A stretch of DNA of 64,000 bases, taken from NCBI RefSeq assembly GCF_017798205.1, contig NZ_CP060010.1, positions 2,604,001 to 2,668,000 on the forward strand, given 5' to 3'. Below are positions 27,583 to 35,074 of this stretch, one piece after another (position 1 is the stretch's first letter; every line of letters starts with the position of its first letter). Under the pieces are notes generated by a model. It was given only the letters and a program-made list of their open reading frames with translations. It was not told the DNA's origin and did not search any database. This stretch comes from Cognatishimia activa. GTDB lineage: Bacteria > Pseudomonadota > Alphaproteobacteria > Rhodobacterales > Rhodobacteraceae. The position numbers and the translations under genes were made by a program.

Positions 27583-27810
27583 TTACTTCACAGCGTATGG
27601 CAGCAGCGCGAGGAAGCGGGCGCGTTTGATTGCGCGAGCCAGTTCACGTTGCTTTTTCGCGGAAACCGCAGTGATGCGGGATGGAACGATCTTGCCGCGC
27701 TCAGAGATGTAGCGTTGCAGCAGTTTCGTGTCTTTGTAGTCGATCTTTGGCGCATTCTCACCGGAGAATGGGCAGACCTTGCGACGACGGAAAAATGGTT
27801 TTGCAGCCAT
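27583..27810 (-). CDS. rpsR: 30S ribosomal protein S18
   Basis: 75 residues with the S18 core [52 protein letters not shown]. Binds 16S rRNA together with S6. The N-terminus carries a CPF segment ([12 protein letters not shown]), a partial remnant of the zinc-type S18. 25 nt after rpsF. Confidence 0.97.
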   Translation of the reverse strand: MAAKPFFRRRKVCPFSGENAPKIDYKDTKLLQRYISERGKIVPSRITAVSAKKQRELARAIKRARFLALLPYAVK

Positions 27811-27835
27811 GGTTTAGTGTCCTTTCTTCGCGCAA

Positions 27836-28192
27836 TTAAGAGCGACGTTCGCGGCGCTCGCCACGTTCTTCGCGTTTTTGCATTTGGATGGACGGGCCTT
27901 CGGCGTGCTCGTCGACTTTGATCGTCAGAACGCGCATAACATCGTCATGCAGGCGCATCAGGCGTTCCATTTCCTGAACCGCTGGCGCAGGGCTGTCGGT
28001 CTTCAGAAAGGCGTAGTGACCTTTGCGGTTCTTGTTGATCTTATAGGCCATTGTTTTAACGCCCCAGTACTCGCTTTCGACGACTTTGCCGCCGTTGTCC
28101 GAAAGGACAGTACCGAAGTGCTCAACGAGGCTTTCAGCTTGCGCGTTGGACAGGTCCTGGCGCGAGATAAAGACATGCTCATAAAGTGGCAT
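27836..28192 (-). CDS. rpsF: 30S ribosomal protein S6
   Basis: 118 residues. S6 fold blocks MPLYEHVFISRQDLSNAQAESL, GVKTMAYKINKNRKGHYAFLKTDSPAPAVQEMERLMRLHDDVMRVLTIKVDEH. The tail is basic and Arg/Glu-rich (KREERGERRERRS). First gene of the operon; a promoter candidate lies ~110 nt upstream at 28302-28329. Confidence 0.97.
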   Translation of the reverse strand: MPLYEHVFISRQDLSNAQAESLVEHFGTVLSDNGGKVVESEYWGVKTMAYKINKNRKGHYAFLKTDSPAPAVQEMERLMRLHDDVMRVLTIKVDEHAEGPSIQMQKREERGERRERRS

Positions 28193-28301
28193 GTGAGCTC
28201 CATTTCATTTCAAGCGCATTTCAAAGGGCGGGATAAAACTCTTTCGCGTCCCACCCACGAGAGACTGCGCGGTTTTTAGATAAGTGCGAAAGATTGCGCG
28301 C

Positions 28302-28329
28302 TATATAGCGAACCCCCCTCGATTCACAA
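28302..28329 (-). promoter_or_regulatory. Candidate sigma-70 promoter of rpsF-rpsR-rplI
   Basis: On the minus strand TTGTGA (28324-28329), 16-bp spacer, TATATA (28302-28307). Fits the housekeeping consensus and leaves a ~100-nt leader before rpsF that could host autoregulation by S6:S18, although I could not identify that motif. Confidence 0.5.
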
Positions 28330-28441
28330 GCATTATCTGATTTGGAAACAGTTAGTTTCCTTATCCAATCGCCCAATTCCTGCCTCAATTCATAGGCAGG
28401 GTGCGAAATGTTAACTTCTGTTCTTTCAAGGCGAAGCAGAG

Positions 28442-28924
28442 ATGGCGAATGTCACGGAGTCCCGGCCCCTGAATAGGGTCGTGATGCCCGCCCCAAAATT
28501 AAGTGCCCAGTTCTGGGTGCGTTTGCTGGCAGGGAGCTTAGGCACCCTGCTTTGTGCTGTCGGGTCGGCTGTGGCTGTTTTTCCGTTCCCGGGATTGCCA
28601 GAAGGGTTTCAACTGGCAAAGTTCACCCTGGGTGTTTTGATTTTCACGACAGGCATCGTTTTTGCCCGAACCGGCAAACGTCCGCCATCCAGCGAGCTAC
28701 ATTTCGATCCAAAGTATGGCGAATTCATCCTAGTACCGGTCGATGCCGGTTGGGAGGCCGCGCAATGCGTGATGTCCACAGACGTGGCGCAAGTAGACGT
28801 CAGTGGTAGGCATTTGTCCGTTGCGTCTGAGGATGCGCGACTCTCGATCAACATCGCGATGCAAGATGCCATGTCGGCCAAACAAGTGTCAGAAACCTGT
28901 CAATCCCCGTCCAAGGCGGCTTAA
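28442..28924 (+). CDS. Membrane protein of unknown function, two helices
   Basis: 160 residues. Two TM helices at about 25-48 (FWVRLLAGSLGTLLCAVGSAVAVFPF) and 57-76 (AKFTLGVLIFTTGIVFARTG), then a ~80-residue soluble domain, probably cytoplasmic, LHFDPKYGEFILVPVDAGWEAAQCVMSTDVAQVDVSGRHLSVASEDARLSINIAMQ. I do not recognise the family. It stands alone, ahead of the yceI gene. The ATG at 28442 follows GAAGCAGAG. Confidence 0.7.
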   Translation: MANVTESRPLNRVVMPAPKLSAQFWVRLLAGSLGTLLCAVGSAVAVFPFPGLPEGFQLAKFTLGVLIFTTGIVFARTGKRPPSSELHFDPKYGEFILVPVDAGWEAAQCVMSTDVAQVDVSGRHLSVASEDARLSINIAMQDAMSAKQVSETCQSPSKAA

Positions 28925-28932
28925 CAGAATGT

Positions 28933-28952
28933 GATGTGCGTTTTCGCACATT
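28933..28952 (+). other. Short hairpin between 28924 and yceI
   Basis: ATGTGCG-TTTT-CGCACAT, 7-bp perfect stem without T tract, just after the stop of the preceding gene. Weak terminator or regulator site. Confidence 0.4.
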
Positions 28953-29027
28953 GGATGTTGTAAAGCTCAGGTTGTTTTCCCTGCGTCATCTTCGATGTTA
29001 GAGCCATCTGAAACTGGAGCTAACCCT

Positions 29028-29600
29028 ATGAAATCTCTTATCCTTGCTGCGGGCCTTGCCGCCGCGGCCACGTCTTCTTTTGCCGAAGCCGAAGCCTATA
29101 AACTGGACCCATCTCACAGCCAGATCGTGTTCTCGTATAACCACCTCGGGTTCTCGACCACCTATGGCATGTTCTCGGGTTTTGAAGGCGACATTCAGTT
29201 CGACCAAGAAGACCCAGCGAAGTCCTCTGTATCTGTTTCTATGCCTGTACGCTCTATGCTGACAGGTTGGGAAGCGCGGTTTGGTCACTTCATGAGTCCA
29301 GATTTCTTTGACGCGAGCGAAGACGAAATGGTGTCTTTCGTGTCCACCGGCATCGAAGTGACCGGTGACGACACCGCGCTGATCACCGGTGATCTGACGC
29401 TGAACGATGTGACCAAATCTGTTGTTCTGGATGCCAAGCTGAACCAAGCTATGGTGCATCCGATGGCAGGCGTACCGTTCGCTGGCTTTGATGCGACCAC
29501 AGAGTTGAAGCGTACCGACTTCAACCTCGGCCAGTTCGCGCCATTCGTGGGCGATGAAGTTCAGGTGGTTATTTCCATCGAGGCGATGAAGGCTGAATAA
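29028..29600 (+). CDS. YceI-family periplasmic protein
   Basis: 190 residues. Signal peptide 1-19 (MKSLILAAGLAAAATSSFA), then a YceI lipocalin-like barrel: YKLDPSHSQIVFSYNHLGFSTTYGMFSGFEGDIQFD, SVSMPVRSMLTGWEARFGHFMSPDFFDASEDEMVSFVST, and ending VQVVISIEAMKAE. YceI proteins bind isoprenoid-type lipids such as quinone precursors. It converges with a cytochrome b561-YceI fusion gene, sharing a bidirectional terminator. Start 29028 gives the signal peptide directly. Confidence 0.92.
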   Translation: MKSLILAAGLAAAATSSFAEAEAYKLDPSHSQIVFSYNHLGFSTTYGMFSGFEGDIQFDQEDPAKSSVSVSMPVRSMLTGWEARFGHFMSPDFFDASEDEMVSFVSTGIEVTGDDTALITGDLTLNDVTKSVVLDAKLNQAMVHPMAGVPFAGFDATTELKRTDFNLGQFAPFVGDEVQVVISIEAMKAE

Positions 29601-29617
29601 GCCCTTCTTGCTCATTC

Positions 29618-29652
29618 TAAAAAAGGCCCCCGAGATTTCGGGGGCCTTTTTC
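29618..29652. terminator. Bidirectional intrinsic terminator
   Basis: AAAAAAGGCCCCCGA / TCGGGGGCCTTTTT with a short loop, between the convergent yceI and cytochrome b561-YceI genes. Has A tract and T tract on either side, so it works both ways. Confidence 0.93.
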
Positions 29653-29654
29653 GT

Positions 29655-30839
29655 TTAACGCGCGGCGGTGAAATTGATGTCTATGATCACCGCAAAGCCC
29701 AGTGAGCTTTCATCAGGCATGGATTGGCCGACGTTAAAGTCTTGCCGGTTGAGCGTGGTTTGAGCCGAGACCGTGGCCGTGTCGCCCTCGATGGTGAGAT
29801 CATACGGGAAAGTCACGGGAACCGTTGCGCCTTTGACGGTGAGCGTGCCTTGAGCCATGTGCCCTGCGTCTCCGGCAAGAAGTTCCGCCGAAAAAGTTGC
29901 TGTAGGGAAGGTCGTGGCATCAAAGAAGTCAGGCCCCATGGCTTGTTGCGTGACCGATCCCAGCGACAAAGACCCGATTGCGATCTGAACCTCTGCGCTG
30001 CCGTGTTTGCGGCCGGTCGGCGTTTCGTTGAAGGCGATGTCTGCGGTCCAATCCGCGAAACTGCCGCGCACGTCAGAGCCGAATTGGCGGATGGTCAGGG
30101 CGATCTCTCCGTCTTGGACGGTCCATTCCGACGAGACTTCAGCCAGCGCGGCTTGCTGTGTCTGTTCGGCTTTGGGAGCATCCAATACGCCAATGGTCAT
30201 CGCGAGCGCCCAAATGCCGAGCGCCGCGAGGAAAGGCAGGCGTGAGTGCTTTTGCGCAGGGGGTGTCGGGGCATCAGACAGACCGGGCATCATGCGGCGC
30301 AGCGTGTGGTCTTTGTCGATGATCGCGTGTTTGAGGGCTCCGCCGATGTGTGCGAGGATTGTCAGGGCGAGCACGGGTGTGAGTGTTGTATGTATCGACC
30401 CAAAGATCGCCGAGAGCTGCGCGTCCTTAGGGATAAAGGGCAGGGCCTGACCAAAAGGCCACCAGATCGGCGCAAAGCCTTCGGCGGCGGCATGGTGGAT
30501 CCAGCCGGTCAAAGGGACCAGCAGCATACAGCCGTAAAGTACCCAATGGGCGGTCTCGGCCGCAAAGGCTTCGAGGCGGTGGTCTGCGTTCAACAGGCCG
30601 GGGCGTGTCTGGGTCAATGCCCAGAGTATGCGTAAGAGCGCGGTGAAGAAAGCCATCACGCCGACGGTCTTGTGCAAAGAGAACAAGAGCGCTTTGCGGG
30701 TCAGCTCGTCGCTCGTGTCAAAAGGCGCGTCATGGGCGAGGATGCCCAGCGGAAAGGCTGTGAAAATCAAAAGGGCGGTCAACCAGTGGAAGGTCTTGGT
30801 GACACCGCCATAGGCTCTGTCGGTATTGGTGAGGGCCAT
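29655..30839 (-). CDS. Cytochrome b561 - YceI fusion protein
   Basis: 394 residues. Residues 1-175 form a four-helix di-heme cytochrome b561 domain with histidines in TKTFHWLTALLIF, LFSLHKTVGVMAFF, WIHHAAAEG and ILAHIGGALKH. A fifth helix (about 203-220) leads to a C-terminal periplasmic YceI domain (about 236-394; VSSEWTVQDGEIALTIRQFGSDVRGSF ... FNVGQSMPDESSLGFAVIIDINF). Such fusions suggest electron transfer between the membrane quinone pool and a quinone-like ligand in the YceI barrel (inference). A separate YceI is encoded next to it. Confidence 0.9.
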   Translation of the reverse strand: MALTNTDRAYGGVTKTFHWLTALLIFTAFPLGILAHDAPFDTSDELTRKALLFSLHKTVGVMAFFTALLRILWALTQTRPGLLNADHRLEAFAAETAHWVLYGCMLLVPLTGWIHHAAAEGFAPIWWPFGQALPFIPKDAQLSAIFGSIHTTLTPVLALTILAHIGGALKHAIIDKDHTLRRMMPGLSDAPTPPAQKHSRLPFLAALGIWALAMTIGVLDAPKAEQTQQAALAEVSSEWTVQDGEIALTIRQFGSDVRGSFADWTADIAFNETPTGRKHGSAEVQIAIGSLSLGSVTQQAMGPDFFDATTFPTATFSAELLAGDAGHMAQGTLTVKGATVPVTFPYDLTIEGDTATVSAQTTLNRQDFNVGQSMPDESSLGFAVIIDINFTAAR

Positions 30840-30996
30840 TGCATGCTCCTGAATTTGCGAGTTGCGCTGACGTTAGTCGCCCCTACGTCACCCGCCAAGG
30901 TGAAACGCCCTCGATTTCCGTGCGGCAAAGCGCAATAGCGTTGCACCTGTGAACAGGGCGGGGTATTGCCATAGAACGCAAAATAAGAGGTCAGAG

Positions 30997-31935
30997 ATGA
31001 GCCGAGCATTTGTATTTCCGGGACAAGGGGCGCAGACGATTGGGATGGGGAAGGCCTTGGCCGACGCCTATCCAGAAGCCCGCGCAGTGTTTGATGAGGT
31101 CGATGAGGCGCTTGGCGAAAAGCTGAGTGCGCTGATCTGGGGAGGCGAGCAAGAGACGCTCACTTTGACCCAAAACGCCCAGCCCGCACTGATGGCGACA
31201 TCTCTGGCGGCGATGCGCGCTCTGGAGGCCGAAGGGGTTTCCATTGAGGCTGCGTCCTATGTGGCGGGACACTCGCTTGGGGAATACTCCGCCCTTGCGG
31301 CGGCCGGCGCCTTGAGCGTCGCGGACACGGCGCGCCTGTTGCGCACCCGTGGGGAAGCGATGCAAGCCGCCGTGCCTGTGGGCGTTGGCGCGATGGCGGC
31401 TCTGTTGGGTCTGGATTTCGCGGGTGCGACTGAGGTTGCCGAAGCCGCGGCGCAGGGCGAAGTTTGTCAGGCGGCCAATGACAATGATCCGGGGCAAGTG
31501 GTTGTGTCCGGTCACAAAGCGGCTGTTGAGCGCGCGGTTGAGATCGCTAAGGAAAAGGGTGCGAAACGCGCGGTGTTGCTGCCGGTCTCAGCGCCTTTCC
31601 ATTGCGCGTTGATGCAGCCAGCAGCGGATGTGATGGCTGAGGCCTTGTCTCATGTGGATATCAACGCGCCGAAGGTTCCGGTTGTGGCCAATGTCGTGGC
31701 CTCGTCCGTGAATGATCCGGCAACGATCAGGTCCTTGCTCGTGGAGCAGGTCACAGGCTCGGTTCGTTGGCGCGAATCGGTGAGCTATATGAGCGAAGCC
31801 GGTGTAACGGAGATCTATGAGATTGGCGCGGGCAAAGCGCTGTCGGGTATGGTGCGCCGCATTGATCGCGCGATTGCCTGCACGGCGGTGGGCACGCCTG
31901 ACGACGTGAAGGCTGCAGCAGAGAAATTGGCGTAA
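30997..31935 (+). CDS. fabD: Malonyl-CoA:ACP transacylase
   Basis: Loads malonate onto ACP for fatty-acid elongation. 312 residues. Active site GHSLGE with Ser93 and catalytic His202 in SAPFHCALM; FPGQGAQ at 7-13 forms the oxyanion region. Start 30997 matches MSRAFVFPGQGAQ and has an AAGAGG site; the upstream in-frame start at 30949 is not needed. First of fabD-fabG-acpP; fabF is ~4 kb downstream. Confidence 0.97.
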   Translation: MSRAFVFPGQGAQTIGMGKALADAYPEARAVFDEVDEALGEKLSALIWGGEQETLTLTQNAQPALMATSLAAMRALEAEGVSIEAASYVAGHSLGEYSALAAAGALSVADTARLLRTRGEAMQAAVPVGVGAMAALLGLDFAGATEVAEAAAQGEVCQAANDNDPGQVVVSGHKAAVERAVEIAKEKGAKRAVLLPVSAPFHCALMQPAADVMAEALSHVDINAPKVPVVANVVASSVNDPATIRSLLVEQVTGSVRWRESVSYMSEAGVTEIYEIGAGKALSGMVRRIDRAIACTAVGTPDDVKAAAEKLA

Positions 31936-31965
31936 GCGCCGAAGGTTTAAGGTTGGGGAAAAACT

Positions 31966-32703
31966 ATGTTTGATTTGACAGGCAAAGCAGCGCTGGTCAC
32001 TGGCGCTTCTGGTGGCATTGGCGGCGAGATCGCAAAGGCGCTGCATGGCGCAGGGGCCAAGGTCGGCTTGTCCGGCACACGGGTGGAACCGCTTGAGGCG
32101 CTGGCGGCAGAGCTGGGCGAGGGCGCCTTTGTGCTGCCCTGTAATCTGGGTGATGCCGCGGCGGTTGCCGAACTGCCAAAGCAAGCGATTGCCGCGATGG
32201 GGTCTCTGGATATCCTCGTGAACAACGCAGGCATCACCAAAGATCAGATTTTCATGCGCATGTCTGATGAAGAATGGCAGCAAGTTCTGGATGTTAACCT
32301 GACCTCCTCTATGCGTCTGTGTCGCGCTGTGATGCGCCCGATGATGAAGGCGCGTTGGGGTCGGATCATCAACATCAGCTCGATTGTCGGCGCGACCGGC
32401 AACCCGGGTCAGGTGAACTATGCGGCCTCTAAGGCGGGTATGGTCGGTATGACCAAATCCATCGCCTATGAGGTGGCGAGCCGTGGGATTACCGCGAACG
32501 CTGTGGCTCCGGGGTTCATTGCGACGGCGATGACCGACAAGCTGACCGATGATCAGAAAGAGAAGATCAACGTGCAGATCCCAACGGGCCGTATGGGCAC
32601 ACCAGAGGAAATCGCAGCGGCGGTTTTATACCTAGCAAGCCCTGAAGCGGGCTATGTCACAGGCACGACCTTGCATGTGAACGGCGGTATGGCCATGTTG
32701 TAA
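31966..32703 (+). CDS. fabG: 3-oxoacyl-ACP reductase
   Basis: NADPH-dependent SDR enzyme of fatty-acid synthesis. 245 residues: cofactor loop TGASGGIG at 12-19, NNAG at 86-89, catalytic Ser139, Tyr152 and Lys156 (NYAASKAG), and the C-terminal family block GTTLHVNGGMAML. 30 nt after fabD. Confidence 0.97.
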   Translation: MFDLTGKAALVTGASGGIGGEIAKALHGAGAKVGLSGTRVEPLEALAAELGEGAFVLPCNLGDAAAVAELPKQAIAAMGSLDILVNNAGITKDQIFMRMSDEEWQQVLDVNLTSSMRLCRAVMRPMMKARWGRIINISSIVGATGNPGQVNYAASKAGMVGMTKSIAYEVASRGITANAVAPGFIATAMTDKLTDDQKEKINVQIPTGRMGTPEEIAAAVLYLASPEAGYVTGTTLHVNGGMAML

Positions 32704-32711
32704 GCGGAGCC

Positions 32712-32744
32712 GCACCCGCGGGACGTATTACTGCGGGTGCTGTT
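32712..32744 (+). terminator. Probable terminator after fabG
   Basis: GCACCCGC / GCGGGTGC, 8-bp stem with a 13-nt loop and a short TGTTT tail. Weak T tract. Confidence 0.55.
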
Positions 32745-32759
32745 TCCTGTCGAAAACGT

Positions 32760-32787
32760 TTGCCTTGTCGCACACTTGTGCTATAGG
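32760..32787 (+). promoter_or_regulatory. Candidate acpP promoter
   Basis: TTGCCT (32760-32765), 16-bp spacer, TATAGG (32782-32787). It lies ~145 nt upstream of acpP, in the 227-bp gap after fabG. The long leader has no coding frame I can support. Confidence 0.45.
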
Positions 32788-32930
32788 CGGCGCAGATTTC
32801 CGGGTGGGCCGTTTGGCGCTCCGGTATTCCGGTAAAAATCGGAGTAAAGAGCCGCCCTGTCGGGCACCATCAAATGTCCACTTGGGTGGACGACCAAAGG
32901 CCCTAAGGCCTAACTGAACGAGGAATAGTT

Positions 32931-33164
32931 ATGAGCGACGTCGCAGACCGCGTAAAAAAGATTGTTGTTGAGCACCTGGGTGTAGAAGAAGGCAAAGTTG
33001 TTGAAGCAGCTTCCTTCATTGACGATCTTGGCGCAGACAGCCTGGACACCGTAGAGCTGGTTATGGCTTTCGAAGAAGAGTTCGGCATCGAGATCCCTGA
33101 TGACGCAGCTGAAACCATCCAAACTTTCGGCGACGCAGTGAAATTCATCACTGAAGCGTCCTAA
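32931..33164 (+). CDS. acpP: Acyl carrier protein
   Basis: 77 residues, acidic helical bundle. The 4'-phosphopantetheine attachment serine is Ser37 in [10 protein letters not shown]. It carries growing acyl chains for FabD, FabG and FabF encoded around it and also supplies acyl groups to the LuxI-type synthase and the LpxL-type enzyme of this window. Followed by a clear terminator. Confidence 0.98.
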   Translation: MSDVADRVKKIVVEHLGVEEGKVVEAASFIDDLGADSLDTVELVMAFEEEFGIEIPDDAAETIQTFGDAVKFITEAS

Positions 33165-33189
33165 TCTGAAATTTTCAGATTTTGATCTA

Positions 33190-33222
33190 GGCCCCTGCCA
33201 TTTGGCGGGGGCTTTTCTTTTG
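33190..33222 (+). terminator. Intrinsic terminator of acpP
   Basis: GCCCCTGCCA-TT-TGGCGGGGGC followed by TTTTCTTTTG. A smaller hairpin CTGAAATTTTCAG precedes it at 33167-33179. Confidence 0.9.
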
Positions 33223-33374
33223 TTTGTAAGGGTTTGTGGGCGGCTTTACCCCGTTCAGCGCCTTGATATCCCGCATTAGACTTTAGCTTATTTTGCCCGA
33301 AATCGCCCTTTTGGCCAATAGAGATCCTCGCCGCGTTGCCGCCACTCAGGGCCATGCAATCAAACGAGGATGAC

Positions 33375-34013
33375 ATGATGCAAACGTCTAAATTTCTGGT
33401 GAAAAACCTTTCAGTCGCAGCGCTGGTCGCAGGCCTTTCTGTGACGGCAGCCCATGCGGTGGATGTGGTGGACCCTGTGTCTGGTGACACGGTCGAGATT
33501 TCTACATTGGACTTCACGACGCTCTCGCGCAGTGACATTCGCGATATTCGTGATCAGCTCAGCGAGCTGGGCTATACGGATGATGAGGCCAAAGAGGCGA
33601 TTGGCACAGAGATCAGCGCGGATTTCGGGGCTTTGGAAGTGACGGATCCTGAAACCGGCGAGACGGTGACACTGGATGAGATTGACTTTTCCACGCTCTC
33701 AGGCAGCGAGGCGCGCGAGATTGCGGCGGAGCTGAGAGAGGCGGGCATTTCCGGCGGCGCGGTGCGCTCTGCGATCCGAAGTGAGCGGCGCGAGGATATT
33801 GGTGCGGTTGAAGTGGTGGATCCTGTCACCGGCGAAACCGTGACTATGGCTGAATTGGATCGCTCGGAGCTCAGCGAAGAGGATCGTGAGAATATTCGTG
33901 AGCAACTTGAAGACCTGGGTGTCGAAGCCGGTCGCGGTGGTGGCGATGATGAGCGTCCGGGCCGCGGCGGTGATCGCGGAGGCCGCGATGGAGGGCGCGG
34001 GGGCGACCGTTAA
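33375..34013 (+). CDS. Secreted repeat protein of unknown function with exact 58-residue periodicity
   Basis: 212 residues. Signal peptide to about Ala28 (LSVTAAHA). The mature part consists of three units repeating every 58 residues: V(D/E)V(V/T)DPxTGxTV starts with Pro34, Pro92 and Pro150, and each is followed by LS-x-acidic helical segments at 50-76, 108-134 and 166-186 (e.g. LSRSDIRDIRDQLSELGYTDDEAKEAI). The final ~25 residues are Gly/Arg/Asp-rich (GRGGDRGGRDGGRGGDR). No known family is evident. The helix halves look like small protein-interaction modules. It heads a three-gene group with the next two genes. Confidence 0.75.
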   Translation: MMQTSKFLVKNLSVAALVAGLSVTAAHAVDVVDPVSGDTVEISTLDFTTLSRSDIRDIRDQLSELGYTDDEAKEAIGTEISADFGALEVTDPETGETVTLDEIDFSTLSGSEAREIAAELREAGISGGAVRSAIRSERREDIGAVEVVDPVTGETVTMAELDRSELSEEDRENIREQLEDLGVEAGRGGGDDERPGRGGDRGGRDGGRGGDR

Positions 34014-34110
34014 GACAAGGCACTTGGGAAGATTGACGACGCCAGCGCGGGCCCCAATGGGTCCGCGTATGGTGCTGGAAACGTCAATAAAGCTAGGGTA
34101 GGGATAGGCT

Positions 34111-34467
34111 ATGAAACCGCAATTGATCCTATTTTTCTGTTCTTTTCTGGCATGGGCCGGGCCGTCCGTCTCGGAAACGCTTTGGGCGGAAGAGGTGATC
34201 GCCGAGCTGGTGGAAGAGGGCTATACGGTGACTGATGTGCGCCGTTCTTGGCTGGGGCGTGTGATCATCACGGCGGAAAATGGTGAGGACCTGCGGGAGG
34301 TCGTGTTGAACCGCGCCTCAGGAGACGTCATGCGGGATCGGGTCTTTGCAGGCGCTGCCGAGGGGCGTGAAGGTTTGGAAACTGGTACGCGACCCGAGAG
34401 GCCTGAGCGTCCAGAACGCTCCGAGCGACCTGAAGGTGGCGGCGGCGGTGGTGGGCCAAAGCATTGA
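34111..34467 (+). CDS. Secreted PepSY-like small protein
   Basis: 118 residues. Signal peptide 1-20 (MKPQLILFFCSFLAWAGPSV-SET). The core AEEVIAELVEEGYTVTDVRRSWLGRVIITAENGEDLREVVLNRASGDVMRDRV has the alpha-beta pattern of PepSY domains, which often bind or inhibit partner proteins in the envelope. The tail is low complexity: ERPERPERSERPE then poly-Gly. The stop overlaps the start of the membrane regulator gene (TGATG), so the two are translationally coupled. Confidence 0.7.
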   Translation: MKPQLILFFCSFLAWAGPSVSETLWAEEVIAELVEEGYTVTDVRRSWLGRVIITAENGEDLREVVLNRASGDVMRDRVFAGAAEGREGLETGTRPERPERPERSERPEGGGGGGGPKH

Positions 34468-34949
34468 TGCGTGGCAATACCGGAATTTTCACTTGGGCTT
34501 TGGTTGCGGTGCAATGCCTCTGTGGGGCCTATTTTCTATGGGAAATCGTGGCATCGATCGCAGGCCTGCCGTCTTTGCCCCTGCGTTGGCAGACGCGCGA
34601 ATTGGTGGAATTGGGCGCAAGCCTCGGGTTGATCCTTGGGGCTTTGCTGACGGTGCGTTTGCTCTTTGTGGCGCAACGCGCGCGGCAGCGGGCAGATCAG
34701 GCGCGGCGGATGACCTCGGGCCAGTTCACTGAGATCGTGGATGGCTATTTCCAGAGGCTCGCCTTTACCGAGGCGGAAACCGATGTGGCCTGGATGCTTT
34801 TGAAAGGTCTGAGCACAGCGGAGATTGCCGAGCTGCGCGACACCAAACTGGGTACGGTCAAAGCCCAATGCACAGCGCTTTATCGCAAGGCCGGGGTGAA
34901 ATCGAAGGGGCAGCTGTTCTCTTTGATTGTTGAAGATCTGCTACTTTGA
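34467..34949 (+). CDS. Membrane-anchored LuxR-type HTH regulator
   Basis: 160 residues. Two hydrophobic helices at about 8-30 and 48-68 place only a short loop in the periplasm. A linker with basic and Gln residues follows, then a LuxR/GerE HTH at about 98-158: LAFTEAETDVAWMLLKGLSTAEIAELRDTKLGTVKAQCTALYRKAGVKSKGQLFSLIVEDLL. No receiver or ligand domain. The coupled secreted PepSY-like protein is a natural candidate for sensing partner. ATG at 34467 overlaps the previous stop; an in-frame TTG lies one codon earlier. Confidence 0.8.
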   Translation: MRGNTGIFTWALVAVQCLCGAYFLWEIVASIAGLPSLPLRWQTRELVELGASLGLILGALLTVRLLFVAQRARQRADQARRMTSGQFTEIVDGYFQRLAFTEAETDVAWMLLKGLSTAEIAELRDTKLGTVKAQCTALYRKAGVKSKGQLFSLIVEDLLL

Positions 34950-35074
34950 CATCGTCAAACGCTCCCTTAGGGCGGGATTGGATCACAATTTGTCGATTCC
35001 AGCGCGCGCGTCTTTTTGATAGGCTTTATGCGGAACTTGGAGTGAGTGTTTTTTGAACCAACCAGGGGCGCGTT

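Noticed and set aside
28193-28441. S6:S18-binding leader motif upstream of rpsF
   Set aside because: A leader of suitable length exists, but I could not identify the conserved CCG-containing bulge motif with confidence.
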